NCBI GenBank assembly: GCA_949825065.1
Contig: OX463844.1
Coordinates: 26,817,056-26,881,055, forward strand
Length of the DNA stretch: 64,000 nucleotides
Reading direction: 5' to 3'
DNA from: Odontocerum albicorne
Lineage: Eukaryota > Arthropoda > Insecta > Trichoptera > Odontoceridae
In this document: positions 62,290 to 64,000 of the stretch, one piece after another
Layout of the letters: each line of letters begins with the position of its first letter
How positions within the stretch are numbered: position 1 is the first letter of the stretch
Translations under genes and position numbers: made by a program
Notes under the pieces: generated by a model
The model's database searches: none
What the model was told of the DNA's origin: nothing
What the model saw: only the letters and a program-made list of their open reading frames with translations

Positions 62290-62760
62290 ATCCAACGACA
62301 ACCTTCAACTGAACATCAATGGAAAAATACAGCTCATAAACTCAACACAGCACTTTAGTTACTTGCGTTGCATTATGAATGCCAAAACAAACATAGATGA
62401 CAAGATTCAAAATACACGAAGAGCCCAAAACACTTCACGGGTATTTTGGGCTCTTCGCGGGTGAGTAATAATCAATATCTTACACTTCAAACCAAAACAA
62501 GAATCTATAAAAATGTAATCTGATACATAAATAGTAATCATGGGTTCCCACCATGAGAAATAATGAAGATTCAATGGTGCCATAAATTTTATTATGGATC
62601 AATGAAGTTTTAAGCAGAGCAAACAATTATATTATCTAAATTCTAATGTCACGCGCTCGTCTGAGCTGGCCTGGACATGAAGCTCGAATGCATGATACTA
62701 GATTGCCAAGATTTTTTTTTATGAGCTGACGAAGAGTAATGTACTGCATGACACGCTCAA
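62290..62760 (+). pseudogene. LINE reverse-transcriptase fragment with small inverted duplication
   Basis: FQLNINGKIQLINSTQHFSY and LRCIMNAKTNIDDKIQNTRR, then VFWALRG, match the block .....FKYLG..I......EI..RI..A...F..L. Later LSWPGHEARMHDTRLPR matches LRW.GHV.RM...RLP. An exact inverted repeat at 62417-62457 disrupts the RAQ.AF.ALR region. Dead fragment. Confidence 0.6.
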
Positions 62761-62799
62761 AAACAACTAAAAGCATACAGCAGGAGATCAAGCGAATGG

Positions 62800-62995
62800 C
62801 ATAGAACAATTGCGAGTTATGGATGACATAATGTTAAAAGAGGTTGCAGACAAACAACATGAACAGAAGCTCCGTGTCTTATATGCAACAAGAAGTGCCT
62901 ATCACAAATTAGCTTACATAGTCAACTTCAATGACACTTTTTACAAATACCTCACTCCTTTGAGAAAACTCGTCACGGGTAATGGGCATTGATTC
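62800..62995 (+). other. Short unidentified frame
   Basis: The frame around 62810-62992 includes EVADKQHEQKLRVLYATRSA and ends GNGH before a stop. It follows the LINE fragment, but I see no family motif. It may be more LINE debris. Confidence 0.2.
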
Positions 62996-63089
62996 GTTTT
63001 TTTGTTATTATAATGGCATTAAATTAGGGCTTGGGAAATAAATTAAATAGATTAATGGAGTTTGTTTAATTTAATTTAATTTATTTATA

Positions 63090-64000
63090 CTATGCGTATC
63101 CAGAAAGTAAGTGTACTGAGGCTCTCAAGACCGGATGGATTTTATTTTCGACATGTTGGCTACACTTCCGTGTAGCCGGACCCTTCTCCTCCGCAACGAG
63201 ACCGGTTCAAGGTCAGTACGTTGAGAAGTGTCGACGCGACAACACGTTTCGTGAAAAATGTAAATCCAATCTCCCGCCAAGTGCGAAATACGCGGCGTCA
63301 TCCGTTATCTCGTTTGGAAGGGAAAACCTCCGGTTTAGGTTTATAATGAGGTGAAAACTGCATATGGTGATAAAGCTATGAATCGTACGAGTGTGTACAA
63401 GTGGTGTCGCGAGTTTAAAAACGGTCACGTCACACCTCTTCACCCTCCGCCAAAAAGTTCAAAACCACAATTTCAGCCAAGAAAATCATGGCGTCTGTGT
63501 TTTGGGACTGTCAAGGCATAATTTTAATTCAATATATGCCTCAAGGGGAGACCATCAACTCTGCAAGATACTGTGAGACCCTAAAAAAATTGCGGAGGGT
63601 GATTCAGAACAAGAGGAGAGGCATGCTGACAAAGGGAGTCTGCCTGCTGCACGACAATGCCAGACCACACACGGCCAACGCCACGAAGGAACTGCTCGCC
63701 TCGTTTAAATGGGATGTCCTGAACCATCCCGCGCATTCCCCTGACCTAGCACCGTCAGATTGTGCACATGGGTGGAAAAAGGTTTTCAACCGACGAGGAG
63801 GTAAAGGAGGAGGTGGAGAAGTGGACGGAGGGTTTGGCGGGAAACTACTTCGAGGAAGGCATCAAAAAGTTGATACCCCGCTTCACCACCTGCATTGAGA
63901 GGAATGGCGACTGTGTCGAAAAATAGTTTACATATGTACTACGGTAACCACGTAATTTTTTTGTTTAAATAAAATAAATTGTAACCTACAAAAATTCAGT
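63090..64000 (+). mobile_element. Internally deleted mariner, right end cut by the window
   Basis: After a TA (63088-63089) the left terminal repeat begins CTATGCGTATCCAGAAAGTA AGTGTACTGA. The last bases of the window, ATTCAGT, match the start of the complementary terminus (TCAGTACACTTAC), so the element should end about 25 bp beyond 64000. The interior encodes mariner transposase pieces. Size is about 0.93 kb against the usual ~1.3 kb. Confidence 0.8.
63280..63925 (+). pseudogene. Mariner (DD34D) transposase, truncated and frameshifted
   Basis: The N-terminal helix-turn-helix region survives in pieces (RNTRRHPLSRLEGK at 63287, KAMNRTSVYKWCREFKNG near 63377-63425). The sequence then jumps to the catalytic domain, skipping roughly 100-120 residues. 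VFWDCQG carries the first Asp, LLHDNARPHTA the second and HSPDLAPSD the third. I count 34 residues between the second and third Asp, the mariner DD34D spacing. Just after the third Asp the frame breaks, and the C-terminus continues in another frame (GGKRFSTDEEVKEEVEKWTE ... IERNGDCVEK, stop at 63923-63925). A small deletion of about ten residues explains this. No active enzyme is expected. Confidence 0.85.

Overview
The window looks like arthropod (probably insect) nuclear DNA. It is strongly A+T-rich (about two thirds by eye, not computed). It has no bacterial-style operons, CRISPR arrays or rRNA, and contains the transposon classes typical of arthropods: non-LTR retrotransposons (LINEs), tRNA-derived SINEs, a Penelope-like element, a Helitron, hAT, Tigger/pogo and mariner DNA transposons, MITEs and long microsatellites. 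It is essentially a gene desert full of repeats. Only one stretch, 59802-60374 (+), looks like host coding sequence: a 3'-terminal exon with a splice acceptor, a stop codon and poly(A) signals. I could not name that gene.

Layout. 1-5.3 kb: a LINE reverse-transcriptase scrap, then a nearly full-length but dead minus-strand LINE (family A). 5.3-13 kb: mostly unique AT-rich DNA with a LINE-B relic, SINEs and a hAT-type MITE. 13.6-15.8 kb: hAT-like debris and a tandem array of tRNA-like A-box units. 17.58-22.86 kb: a Helitron whose 5' kilobase is tandemly duplicated. 23-25 kb: a 5'-truncated LINE-A copy, a SINE and LINE-B relics. 25.6-28 kb: a solo Penelope terminus and a Penelope-like element with 553-bp inverted arms, a GIY-YIG endonuclease and hammerhead-like termini. 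28-33 kb: mostly unassigned DNA. 33.4-35.5 kb: a LINE-B copy in which a ~118-bp coding segment has expanded into a 15-unit minisatellite. 36-45 kb: unassigned DNA with simple repeats, a Penelope-like terminus, a SINE and LINE-B fragments. 45.8-48.1 kb: a Tigger transposon nested in a palindromic MITE. 48.2-50.68 kb: a TG-rich tract ending in about 2.05 kb of uninterrupted (GT)n. 50.7-59.5 kb: LINE fragments, MITEs and small tandem repeats. 59.8-60.6 kb: the host terminal exon. 60.8-61.25 kb: a triplicated LINE tail. 62.3-64 kb: a LINE fragment and an internally deleted mariner cut by the window end.

The strongest signal outside the usual feature types is an 8-bp word, TACTCGTA or its complement TACGAGTA. 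I found 22 exact copies, against about 2-3 expected from base composition. In three places the pre-insertion sequence can be inferred, and each time the word looks like a 6-bp insertion (CTCG plus a duplicated TA) at a TA. That structure matches an excision footprint of a Tc1/mariner-type transposon whose ends begin CGAG. Other notable points are the hammerhead-like Penelope termini, minisatellites born inside LINE coding sequence, a SINE family sharing its 3' tail with LINE-A, and the very long perfect (GT)n tract.
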